From assembly GCF_003268885.1 (NCBI RefSeq), contig NZ_QLSX01000015.1, positions 9,908-72,939 on the forward strand: a stretch of 63,032 bases of DNA, given 5' to 3'. A program made the translations under genes and the position numbers. Origin of the DNA: Onishia taeanensis. Its GTDB lineage: Bacteria; Pseudomonadota; Gammaproteobacteria; Pseudomonadales; Halomonadaceae. The notes under the pieces were generated by a model that saw only the letters and a program-made list of their open reading frames with translations, was not told the DNA's origin and searched no databases. Of the stretch, positions 55,082 to 63,032 are shown in pieces (within the stretch, counting starts at the first letter, position 1; the number at the start of each line of letters is the position of its first letter).

Positions 55082-55495
55082 ATGAAGATGCTGACGCAAA
55101 GTGCCGGCCGCTGGTTAACTGCGCTAGCGCTGACGATGCTCGCCATGCCGGCCATTGCCATGGAGGGAGTCGGTTTTGCGACGCCGGAGGACGGTGCCGA
55201 GGTATCGAATCCGGTACAGGTGGAAATGGAAGTCATGGGCATGCAGGTCAAGCCCGCGGGCACCATGGAGGAAGGCACCGGCCATCATCATCTGATCATT
55301 GATGCCGGGCCGGTGGCCAAGGGTGAGGTCATTCCTGCCGATGATAGCCATATCCACTTTGGCGGCGGCCAAACCAGCTACGAACTCAGCCTGCCACCGG
55401 GCGAACACACTCTGACGCTTCAATTCGCCGATGGCGAACACCAGTCTTATGGCCCTGACTGGTCAAGCACCATCACCGTAACCGTTGTCGAATAA
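55082..55495 (+). CDS. DUF4399 exported protein
   Basis: A 137-residue periplasmic protein. Signal peptide ends at MPAIA (about residue 26). The DUF4399 domain shows VGFATPEDGAEVSNPVQVEM, EEGTGHHHLIIDAGP, DDSHIHFGGGQTSYELSLPP and GEHTLTLQFADGEHQSYGP. The HHH and HIH clusters might bind metal; function unknown. Confidence 0.88.
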   Translation: MKMLTQSAGRWLTALALTMLAMPAIAMEGVGFATPEDGAEVSNPVQVEMEVMGMQVKPAGTMEEGTGHHHLIIDAGPVAKGEVIPADDSHIHFGGGQTSYELSLPPGEHTLTLQFADGEHQSYGPDWSSTITVTVVE

Positions 55496-55497
55496 CC

Positions 55498-55863
55498 CTA
55501 TTTAGGCTCACCATTGGATTCCCTGTCGGTGAGCCTGATTTCCTGCAGCGCGACATGGTGCTTCAAGGCCAGAAAAGCGACTTCATCACGACTTTCCTTC
55601 ACCGCCAGACGATGGATCGCCAGTCGTCTTGGCAGGAAAAGCAGTTCCACCAGCCCCCAGGCGGCTCCGATGGCTGGCAGAACCCACCACCATTGCCAAG
55701 ACCGCTCCAGGACAGCTTCCATTCCCCACACCGCTGCCGGAGACAATAGAGCCCCCAACATAAACTGATGGATACCAAGGAAACGGTTGCTTGAGATCAT
55801 CTGACGTTGCAACAACTTAGGCGACCTGGCGGCAGGCAGCGAGGATAAGTTCATCTCGGGCAT
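55498..55863 (-). CDS. Small hypothetical membrane protein
   Basis: A protein of at most 121 residues with two hydrophobic segments (FMLGALLSPAAVWGMEAV; WWWVLPAIGAAWGLVELLFL) and a charged C-terminal helix. No family recognised. No clear ribosome-binding site before 55863; starts at Met4 (55854) or Met22 (MISSNRFLG) are possible. Convergent with the DUF4399 gene, 2 bp apart at their ends. Confidence 0.55.
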   Translation of the reverse strand: MPEMNLSSLPAARSPKLLQRQMISSNRFLGIHQFMLGALLSPAAVWGMEAVLERSWQWWWVLPAIGAAWGLVELLFLPRRLAIHRLAVKESRDEVAFLALKHHVALQEIRLTDRESNGEPK

Positions 55864-56062
55864 AAAGGATGGAAAACTATTCAGAGCAATGGGATGTGAC
55901 CACCATGATCCTGCAGAAAACGCCCGAAGAAGGGACGAAAAGGAAGTACATTTGTAGGTAATTTCATTTACTTACAATAAACTACCTGGTCATAAACTTC
56001 CGCACCGCCTGACTTCGCCAGGCGACATCTTCGTCAGTCCCATCCTAATCGATTCATGCTTC

Positions 56063-57208
56063 TTACACCGCCTTCATGGCAAGCCGTTGCAGACTCTCCA
56101 TGAGTTTTTCGCGCTGCGCGATGTAGGAGTATTGCTGAACGTAAGTGGCAAGCTCACTCCCCACGTCCGTCTCTTCTTGATCGAGCAGCAAACCAATCCG
56201 GTCTGCCCATTCGGCACTGGACGCCTCGTGATGCATCACCAAATCAGGATACGTATCCGCCAGCAGCTCGGATGCACCAACACGATCGGAAACCAGCACA
56301 GGCGTGGCGCAGGCCATGGCCTCCGCTACCACCAATCCAAACTCTTCGATGTGGGCTGGTAGAACGAACAAGTCCAGGGCGCCAAACACAGTCTCGACGT
56401 CAGGCATGGTCGAGCGCCAGATGATGCGCTCGGCGACTCCCGCATCCTGGGCCTGCTGCTGATATTCCGCCGCCTTGTCTTTTCCAACCACCAGGAAACG
56501 GTAGCGCCCCGGAGCTTGGCGTTGGAGTTCAGCTGCCATCTCGACGAAACCCCTGGCATTTCGCTTAGCGAAATTTCCCGAGGTGACGAGACCAATCAGC
56601 TTTTCATCCTTGGCCACGCCAAGTTCCTCGCGCATAGACGTTCGGTTGGCACGGGCTCGGTTCACATTGAACTGCTGAGGATCGTATCCCGGATAGCTAA
56701 CCTCAATCTTGGCAGGGTCGATGCCATAGCGATGCGACAGCTCATTGCCCATCAACCGCGAATTGACGACCACTTGACGAAACTTCCCGCCACCGAGCAC
56801 ATGGTCATGTATCGAGGCGACTTCATGTTGTGCAGGAAGCTCCCGCCCGCGGATATATTGCTCGGCCAGGTGGACGCAGTTATGCAAATACAGGGTATCC
56901 GCCGTTTCGCAATCGCCATGGCTCAACAAGACGTCGGGGCGATTCCGGCGACACCAGGACTGCACGCGTCGATTGAACCAGAATCGCCGAAAAGCGCCCT
57001 TGAATGGCCAACGCCACAGCTTGACCAATGAAGCGCCGTGGCCCGCCACGGCCTCAGCATTGCCACGCTCGACCAGCAGTGATACCTCGAACCCCAAGTC
57101 ATTGAGGAGTGTTGCCTGTGCCAGGGCAACGCGACTGGCACCCGTGGATTTTTCCACCTGCCGAATCGCGATTGCCGCCCGTCGAGCTCTGGAGCGCGCA
57201 GCACTCAT
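56063..57208 (-). CDS. Family 4 glycosyltransferase
   Basis: A 381-residue GT-B retaining glycosyltransferase. The C-terminal Rossmann domain has [35 protein letters not shown], and the sugar-nucleotide motif [40 protein letters not shown] marks the N-terminal domain. It transfers a sugar during surface-polysaccharide or LPS-core synthesis; linkage unknown. Start ATG 57208 overlaps the ugd stop (ATGA). Last gene of the minus-strand polysaccharide set. Confidence 0.88.
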   Translation of the reverse strand: MSAARSRARRAAIAIRQVEKSTGASRVALAQATLLNDLGFEVSLLVERGNAEAVAGHGASLVKLWRWPFKGAFRRFWFNRRVQSWCRRNRPDVLLSHGDCETADTLYLHNCVHLAEQYIRGRELPAQHEVASIHDHVLGGGKFRQVVVNSRLMGNELSHRYGIDPAKIEVSYPGYDPQQFNVNRARANRTSMREELGVAKDEKLIGLVTSGNFAKRNARGFVEMAAELQRQAPGRYRFLVVGKDKAAEYQQQAQDAGVAERIIWRSTMPDVETVFGALDLFVLPAHIEEFGLVVAEAMACATPVLVSDRVGASELLADTYPDLVMHHEASSAEWADRIGLLLDQEETDVGSELATYVQQYSYIAQREKLMESLQRLAMKAV

Positions 57209-58551
57209 GCCGAAGCAGAGGCCAGAGAGTCACCACGGCCGACGGCGTAGTACATCAGGCCCGCATCCTTGACGGCCTTCGGCGAGAAAAGGTTGCGCCC
57301 GTCGACCACCACCGGCATGGCGAGCTGAGCCTTGAGCCAGTCGAAGTCGAGAATGCGGAATTCCTTCCACTCGGTACAAATGACCAGCGCATCCGCGCCC
57401 TTCACGGCCTGAATGCGATCGGCTACCAGCACCAGGTCATCGCGATCCCCATAGATGCGCCGACATTCCTTCATGGCCTCCGGATCATAGGCCTGCACTC
57501 TGGCGCCGGCAGCCCACAGCGCTTCCATGACGTCGCGGCTCGGGGCATCGCGCATGTCATCGGTGTTGGGCTTGAAGGATAGCCCCCACAGGGCGATCGT
57601 CTTGCCCGCCAGGTCGCCGTCGAAGGCCTGATTAAGCTTGGCGAACAGGGTGCTCTTCTGGCGACGATTGACGTTCTCGACGGCATTGAGCAGTTCGGCC
57701 GGGTAGTCGACCTCGCTGGCGGTCCGCGCCAACGCCTGCACGTCCTTGGGGAAGCAGGAGCCGCCGTAACCACAGCCCGGATAGATGAAGTGATAGCCGA
57801 TACGCGGATCGCTGCCGATGCCTTGGCGTACCTGTTCGACATCGGCACCCAGCCGCTCGGCCAGGTTGGCGATCTCATTCATGAAGCTGATCTTGGTGGC
57901 CAGCATAGCGTTGGCGGCGTACTTGGTTAGCTCGGCGGCCCGCACGTCCATGAACATCATCTTTTCATGGTTGCGGTTATAGGGCCCGTAGCACTCGCGC
58001 ATCAGCTCTTTGACGCGCTCGGAATCGGTCCCGACCACGATGCGGGCGCCACCACTGAAGTCCTCGATGGCTGCGCCTTCCTTGAGGAATTCCGGGTTGG
58101 AGCAGACATCGAAGTCGATTTCCACGCCACGCTCGGCAAGCGTGCTGGCGACAGCGCCACGGACGCGGTCGGCGGTGCCTACCGGCACGGTGGACTTGTC
58201 GACGATGACCTTGTGCTCGTCCATGTGCTCGCCGATGGTCTTGGCCACCGCCAGCACGTACTTGAGGTCGGCGCTGCCGTCCTCGTCCGGCGGCGTGCCG
58301 ACGGCGATGAACTGCAACTCGCCGTGTGCCACCGCGGCAGCTGGATCGGTGGTGAAACGCAGCCGCCCTGCCGCCACGTTGGCCGTCACCATGGACTCGA
58401 GACCCGGCTCGTAGATCGGAATCTCGCCCTCATGCAGGCGAGCAATCTTGTCGGCATCCACGTCCATGCAGATGACGTCATGCCCCACATCGGCCAGGCA
58501 GGTTCCGGTGACCAGGCCCACGTATCCTGTGCCGAAAATGGTGATTTTCAT
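57205..58551 (-). CDS. ugd: UDP-glucose 6-dehydrogenase
   Basis: A 448-residue enzyme oxidising UDP-glucose to UDP-glucuronate with NAD. N-terminal Rossmann motif [20 protein letters not shown], catalytic Cys in [18 protein letters not shown], and Lys in [20 protein letters not shown]. Start 58551 (MKITIFG) has AGGAG; the longer frame adds an unlikely leader. The product feeds the neighbouring epimerase. Confidence 0.95.
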   Translation of the reverse strand: MKITIFGTGYVGLVTGTCLADVGHDVICMDVDADKIARLHEGEIPIYEPGLESMVTANVAAGRLRFTTDPAAAVAHGELQFIAVGTPPDEDGSADLKYVLAVAKTIGEHMDEHKVIVDKSTVPVGTADRVRGAVASTLAERGVEIDFDVCSNPEFLKEGAAIEDFSGGARIVVGTDSERVKELMRECYGPYNRNHEKMMFMDVRAAELTKYAANAMLATKISFMNEIANLAERLGADVEQVRQGIGSDPRIGYHFIYPGCGYGGSCFPKDVQALARTASEVDYPAELLNAVENVNRRQKSTLFAKLNQAFDGDLAGKTIALWGLSFKPNTDDMRDAPSRDVMEALWAAGARVQAYDPEAMKECRRIYGDRDDLVLVADRIQAVKGADALVICTEWKEFRILDFDWLKAQLAMPVVVDGRNLFSPKAVKDAGLMYYAVGRGDSLASASA

Positions 58552-58712
58552 GTCGCTACTCCTGCCAATAAATAACCTGTAAGCCCCTGGCAACCCGCGC
58601 CTAACCGCTTACGCCCAGGCACATGCCGTTTCGGGCAGGGATGTTACACATGCAAAGGCAGAATGGGTATGGTGGCCGACCGCCAGCATGACGAGGACCA
58701 TGATAATGGCAC

Positions 58713-60059
58713 TCATCGCGGCTTGCCGACAAAAGCGTCGGCAACGTAACCCCGGCCGGCACGGCCACCTTCCTGGCATAGCGCACGCTGCTCTTCCCGC
58801 TTCAGAATTACCCAGCAACCGATACTCAGGCCAAGGTAACCGCTCAGGCCGTGCACATCTCGCAGCATGGATTGCGACAGCCCAAAGACAATGAACGCCA
58901 AGGGCGTCATCAAGCCCGCCATGGCCAAGACCCTCACCCCTGGAGAGCTGGCAGCAAGCCGTCGAGAGAACAGGTACAGAGGCACGCCATAAAGAAGTGC
59001 CAACCCCAAGAGCCCCAGCACACCCCTTCTAGCCGCCGTATCGATAATGTCGCTATGCAACTGATCATAGTAACTGACGCCGGGATGCAGGATATGGCTT
59101 GCCACCAAGGCATCACGGGCGGATTCCAGGCGACCCTCCCCCCATCCTGTCCACGGGCGCGCTGCGAAGAGCTGCAAACCGCCGCGCCACATCTCCAAAC
59201 GAAGGCCGACTGACCCATCACGATCTTCACCCTGCCAGTATTTCTGGGCGTCTGCGACGGCAGCGACCAGGCGGTGACTGACTCCCGTTTCAGGAATAGC
59301 CACCAGCATGACAACCAAAAGTAGGACACCAGACCCAACATATCGCGCAACCGGCCGTGGGCGTTCTTTCCTGGGCATCTGGCGAAAGGCCACATAGAGC
59401 ATCAACGCGAGTAATGGCACGGCCAACCAGCCGCCACGTGTGCCGGATAGCAACGATGCCAACAGACCAGCCATGCCGCCAGCCACAGCTAGCCAGAGAC
59501 AGTAACGGCGAGAGGAGTGCTGAAGCTGAGGGAGCCGGTAAATCCACCAAAGTGTTGCCAGCCAGGAGAGAAAGCCGAGCAGCAAGGCCAGATTGCCAAA
59601 CGGAATAGCATTCATGTCATTGCTGGCGCGTGAGTACAAAAGGATCAGTCTTTCAAACAGCGCAATCAGGCCTGCCGCCAAGGCACCGCTCGAAAGCCCC
59701 AGCCACCAATGACGCGCTGCCGGGCCATGAAAACGTAACCATACCAGCAAGACAGCGCCCAAAATGGGCCACAGCGGCAGCCCTATGCCATTCCCCGTGG
59801 CGGATTCCGGCCATTTAAGGGTCCGGACGATATCGCCTAGCCAACTGGCAGCGAAAGCCAGCAACGCCAGGCACCACAACCCGTCTTCCCAGTCCAGTCG
59901 TGGGGTTCCTGTCGTCACGGCTCCCGCTAACGCTGCCATCAGACACGCGCCCAGACACAGCAGTGGCACCAGCGCATACCCTCCGGGCACCACGATCAGC
60001 ATCGCCAGAAAAGCAAACAATAGCCGGCTATTGAGCCGGTGCCACATCTCGGTGGTCAT
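58713..60059 (-). CDS. O-antigen ligase/polymerase-family membrane protein
   Basis: A 448-residue polytopic protein with about 10-12 helices and a large periplasmic loop (GEDRDGSVGLRLEMWRGGLQ, FAARPWTGWGEGRLESARDA) typical of Wzy_C/WaaL proteins. GTRGGWLAVPLLALML matches the conserved Arg-containing helix turn. It ligates or polymerises lipid-linked glycans. Start at Met6 of the open frame (60059) seems best; 60074 is possible. Confidence 0.82.
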   Translation of the reverse strand: MTTEMWHRLNSRLLFAFLAMLIVVPGGYALVPLLCLGACLMAALAGAVTTGTPRLDWEDGLWCLALLAFAASWLGDIVRTLKWPESATGNGIGLPLWPILGAVLLVWLRFHGPAARHWWLGLSSGALAAGLIALFERLILLYSRASNDMNAIPFGNLALLLGFLSWLATLWWIYRLPQLQHSSRRYCLWLAVAGGMAGLLASLLSGTRGGWLAVPLLALMLYVAFRQMPRKERPRPVARYVGSGVLLLVVMLVAIPETGVSHRLVAAVADAQKYWQGEDRDGSVGLRLEMWRGGLQLFAARPWTGWGEGRLESARDALVASHILHPGVSYYDQLHSDIIDTAARRGVLGLLGLALLYGVPLYLFSRRLAASSPGVRVLAMAGLMTPLAFIVFGLSQSMLRDVHGLSGYLGLSIGCWVILKREEQRALCQEGGRAGRGYVADAFVGKPR

Positions 60060-60096
60060 CGACCCCGCCTGCATTTATACATAGGGATGACACACG

Positions 60097-61104
60097 TCAA
60101 ACCCGATGATAATCGCGATACCAGGCGACGAACCGCTTGGCCCCCTCCCAGACGTCTACTCGTGGCTGATAGCCGATCACTTGATAGAGCGCCTCGGTGT
60201 CGGCAAAGGTATGCGGCACATCACCAGGCTGCATGGGAAGAAAATTGCATTCGGCTCGCTTGCCGACCGCCCCTTCAAGCGCATGGATAAAATCCATCAA
60301 TCTGACGGGGCTTCCATGCCCGATGTTGTAAAGGGCATAGGGGGCGCTACTGCTCTCCGGCCCGGCCGAAGAAGGGTGCCAGTCACTGTCACGCTGTGGC
60401 ACAACCTCGACAATGCGCGCGATGCTTTCGACGATATCGTCGATGTAGGTGAAGTCACGTGACATATCCCCATGGTTGTAGACGTCGATCGGCCGCCCTT
60501 CCAGAATCGCTTTGGTGAACATGAACATCGCCATGTCCGGTCGTCCCCATGGCCCATAGACCGTGAAAAACCGTAAGCCCGTGGTGGGCAGGTCATAAAG
60601 ATGGGAGTAGGTATGGGCCATCAGTTCGTTGGCCTTTTTGGTTGCCGCATAGAGACTGACCGGGTGGTCGACACTGTCCCGAGTAGAAAACGGTACCGTT
60701 TCGTTCATGCCATAGACTGAGCTGGATGAGGCATAAACGAGGTGCTTCACTCCATGATGTCGGCAGCACTCAAGCACATTGAGATACCCCATCAGGTTGG
60801 CATCGACATAGGCATGAGGATTGTCCAGCGAAAAGCGCACCCCTGCCTGGGCGGCGAGATGGATGACCCTGTCAAAGCCATGCTGTGAAAACAGTCCCGT
60901 CATGCCCTCCCGATCACAGAGGTCCAGTCTGACGAAATGGATATCCTCATACTCCGACAGGACATTCAGTCGTGCCTGCTTGAGCGATACATCATAATAA
61001 TCATTGAGGTTATCGATCCCGACAATCTGGTGCCCCCTGCCGGAAAGCCGCCTGGCTAATGAAAAGCCAATGAAACCTGCCATGCCCGTGATCAAAAGCT
61101 TCAT
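60097..61104 (-). CDS. NAD-dependent sugar epimerase (UDP-glucuronate 4-epimerase type)
   Basis: A 335-residue extended SDR protein: TGMAGFIGFSLARRLSGRGH, Asp31 for NAD ribose, catalytic SSSSVYG and Tyr152-x3-Lys156 (SLYAATKKANE), FTVYGPWGRPDMAMF. This pattern, with GVRFSLDNPHAYVDANLMGY, fits UDP-glucuronate 4-epimerases, which would use the Ugd product to make UDP-galacturonate. First gene of the minus-strand polysaccharide set. Confidence 0.9.
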   Translation of the reverse strand: MKLLITGMAGFIGFSLARRLSGRGHQIVGIDNLNDYYDVSLKQARLNVLSEYEDIHFVRLDLCDREGMTGLFSQHGFDRVIHLAAQAGVRFSLDNPHAYVDANLMGYLNVLECCRHHGVKHLVYASSSSVYGMNETVPFSTRDSVDHPVSLYAATKKANELMAHTYSHLYDLPTTGLRFFTVYGPWGRPDMAMFMFTKAILEGRPIDVYNHGDMSRDFTYIDDIVESIARIVEVVPQRDSDWHPSSAGPESSSAPYALYNIGHGSPVRLMDFIHALEGAVGKRAECNFLPMQPGDVPHTFADTEALYQVIGYQPRVDVWEGAKRFVAWYRDYHRV

Positions 61105-61683
61105 ATCAATTTCCTGATGAGGAGCCTGAGAGCCCTACTAATGCTGTATGACAGACGTGTCCGATTCTGATCTAAGGGACCAACGTTCATCACCAAAAAA
61201 CTGTCTGCTTACCACTTCAAACCACCCACGAGGTTAGACCACCTGCCAACTTTCCACCTTCCAACCTACCGCCCGCCAACCGAAAAAGAAGCCAGGCCGC
61301 GGTGACTAAGGTCATCAAACGATTAGTTTCATAATGCTTCAGGGTACTATCATAAAGCATGCGAACGCTCGCTGATAATTAAAAAAATGATACTTATGTC
61401 ATTAACACTCTATTTCTTATCTCAACTTTCTCAGCCATCAATGGACTAGAAAAACCATCTTGGGAAGATTGCTTACGCCTTTTATCATATGACAACACAA
61501 GGTTACAGCACAACACAAAATAGCACGACGAATGTACGGCATGCAGCTAGAGACAGTCAAAAGTTGCTTTATACACAGAATGCAACGAAACAATTTATAC
61601 AATAACTATAAAAAATAACTATAAAAAATGCGATTCAAGAAAAAAGAATAACCGCATATAAATACAGGGATAAGGGTGAAATA
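61105..61683. other. 579-bp AT-rich divergent region
   Basis: Much richer in A and T than the rest of the window, especially 61360-61680, and without a supportable frame. It separates the epimerase operon (-) from the wbpM-type gene (+). It holds the ops-like element listed separately and must contain both promoters; such AT-rich leaders are usual at polysaccharide loci. Confidence 0.7.
61263..61273 (-). promoter_or_regulatory. ops-like element (RfaH recruitment)
   Basis: Minus strand GGCGGTAGGTT, matching the ops core GGCGGTAG exactly and differing from the E. coli element in the next two bases. It lies about 160 bp before the epimerase gene in the leader of a long polysaccharide operon, the normal place for RfaH-dependent antitermination. 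Rest of a JUMPstart sequence is not clear, so this is a candidate. Confidence 0.5.
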
Positions 61684-62709
61684 ATGTGTAAATCAATTGA
61701 TTACATTTTCAGGTTGCCTCGTGTATACAAGCGACTCATCCAGGTATTGGTTGACTCTACCTCCCTGACGCTGAGCTTTTTGTTGGCGATGCTGATAAAG
61801 TTCGAACATTGGGACAAGGTACTGGATAGGGAAACCTGGCTGGCATTCTTTATTACGCTCCCCGTCAGTATCTACTATTTCGTCAGACTAGGGTTTTATC
61901 GCGCAGTCATTCGATACATCAATCAACGCGCCCTAAAAACCATCGTGCAAGGACTGGTCGCTACGACGCTGACACTTATCGCCGTCAGTTTCGCAATGGG
62001 GACGCCATCTCCCATCACCATTTCCGTGGTCTTTTTCCTGCTGGCATTCGTGAGTATTGGCGGTATCCGTTACCTGCTTCGCTCAGCCTACAGAAGGGCA
62101 AGCATCAAGAACCGAACACGTGTCGTGATATACGGCGCCGGAGCCGCCGGGGCCCACCTGGTCAACTCACTGAAACATAGCGATCAACATGTCCCGGTGG
62201 CCTTCGTGGATGACTGGCGAGGTATGCATGGCACAAATGTCGAAGGACTAGAAGTGTACTCTCCGGCGCAGGTAGGCCAGCTTATCAATGACTACAGCGT
62301 AGAGCAGATCCTATTGGCGATTCCCAGCGCGACCAGGGCGAGGAGACGGGCCATCCTGAATGCTCTAGAGCCACTGATGATCCCCGTGCAAACCGTGCCG
62401 GGTACGGCCGACATCGTCGCCGGACGCGCGAGAATCAACGACATCCGCAATGTGACCGTCGAGGATCTGCTGGGACGCGATCCCGTGCCACCGCAGCCGT
62501 TACTGATGCAGGCCAACATCCTGGGCAAGGTCGTGATGGTGACTGGAGCAGGCGGCTCGATAGGTTCCGAGCTGAGCCGGCAGATTCTGCTACAGCAGCC
62601 GCGCCAGCTGCTGCTGCTGGATGTCTGTGAGTATGCCCTTTACCGGGTGGAGCAAGAAATCAAGGCACTTGCTGAACGCCATCATCTCGATATTTCCATC
62701 AACCCCTGA
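61684..62709 (+). pseudogene. WbpM/FlaA1-family nucleotide-sugar dehydratase, cut by IS1380 element
   Basis: The first 339 or so residues of a protein normally of over 600. Four N-terminal helices (LIQVLVDSTSLTLSFLLAML onward), a CoA-binding-like Rossmann domain (VVIYGAGAAGAHLVNSLKHS) and the start of the SDR domain (VMVTGAGGSIGSELSRQILL) are present. The reading ends HHLDISINP-stop, the final residues coming from inserted DNA; intact relatives continue with a conserved block after 'ISI'. The catalytic Lys/Asp/Tyr part is missing here, so no enzyme is made. It would initiate polysaccharide precursor synthesis. Confidence 0.9.
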
Positions 62710-63032
62710 TATTCACCGGGCAGCCCTGAAAATGAAGATGGCGGTTGGTATCCTGCTGATAAATCAGAAAGTTCCTGGCAGAACCTGATTCAGGAGGACC
62801 AACCGCCATGGGTGAAACCCTAACGACCTGGTCGCCGTCCTGCAACGGCTCCGTCAACGTCCAGCTCAGCGGCGAGCGTGCTACCAGCGACAGCGGTGCC
62901 TTGCTGCTGCGTGAAGCCCTCGATAACAGCGGCGTGATCGAGGCGCTGGAGGACAACCTGGTCGATCGACGCCACCCGCTGCGCATCCGTCATTCGCTGG
63001 CCAGTCAGCTGCGCACCCTGGTGCTTCAGCGG
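62700..63032 (+). mobile_element. IS1380-family element (left part)
   Basis: Begins within about 62700-62706 (CCCTGATATTCACCGGGCAG) and runs off the window. It holds about 100 bp of leader and the transposase start. Position inside a disrupted wbpM-type gene shows it is a true insertion. The right end and target duplication are outside the window. Confidence 0.88.
62808..63032 (+). CDS. IS1380-family transposase (partial, N-terminal)
   Basis: The first 75 codons of a DDE transposase: VNVQLSGERATSDSGALLLR, EALDNSGVIEALEDNLVD, RRHPLRIRHSLASQLRTLVL. The DSGALLLREAL stretch is typical of IS1380 transposases, which are about 440-470 residues long. AGGAGG lies before ATG 62808. Continues beyond the window. 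Confidence 0.9.
   Translation, partial: MGETLTTWSPSCNGSVNVQLSGERATSDSGALLLREALDNSGVIEALEDNLVDRRHPLRIRHSLASQLRTLVLQR

Overview
The window looks like a chromosome segment of a GC-rich, halotolerant gammaproteobacterium, most likely Halomonadaceae. This rests on gene content: NhaC and NhaP2 antiporters, a YejABEF peptide importer, dnaQ-rnhA, gloB-mltD, prpE and a Wzy/WbpM-type polysaccharide locus. No ribosomal marker is present to confirm it.

Region 1 (1 to about 26,990) is accessory DNA built around metals. It opens with a mercury operon on the minus strand (merT-merP-merF-merF2-merA, the last running off the window) and a divergent merR. A decayed IS5-family element, a TVP38/TMEM64 membrane protein, a small HMA-like protein and an IS3-type remnant follow. 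Next comes the most unusual part, eight tightly coupled genes at 6351-15074. They keep all seven membrane subunits of respiratory complex I (A, H, J, K, L, M, N), but the NuoB, C, D, E, F, G and I proteins are replaced by one 652-residue protein. That protein is a degenerate NuoB domain, then two CxxC heavy-metal-binding (HMBD) domains inside long His-rich tracts, then a degenerate NuoD domain. The iron-sulfur N2 ligands are missing, while most proton-path charges of the membrane arm are kept. After it lie an APC permease with a frameshifted companion gene, a copper P-type ATPase operon (SHOCT protein, CopA with two HMBD domains, secreted beta-propeller), a YHS/DUF5676/isoprenylcysteine methyltransferase operon, a PhaC-like DUF3141 gene with an intact paralogue of the frameshifted gene, and a CcdA protein. 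Three near-identical MerR-type promoters with 19-bp spacers sit in front of the HMA-like gene, the cop operon and the YHS operon. Their regulator is not in the window.

Region 2 starts at a tRNA-Ser(UGA) gene (26,994-27,083), the probable island boundary, and looks like ordinary chromosome to about 55.9 kb: nhaP2, a substrate-binding protein, a DnaQ-Cho nuclease fusion, ybfF, yhhQ, an alanine symporter, nhaC, prpE, an ArsR regulator, sohB, an SCP2 protein, nudC-dnaQ, rnhA-methyltransferase, gloB, mltD, yejABEF, and a TPP-riboswitch-controlled thiM-thiE pair.

Region 3 (about 56-63 kb) is a surface-polysaccharide locus. A minus-strand set (epimerase, O-antigen-ligase-like protein, UDP-glucose dehydrogenase, glycosyltransferase) has an ops-like element upstream. 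A divergent wbpM-type gene is cut off by an IS1380-family element that continues past the window end.
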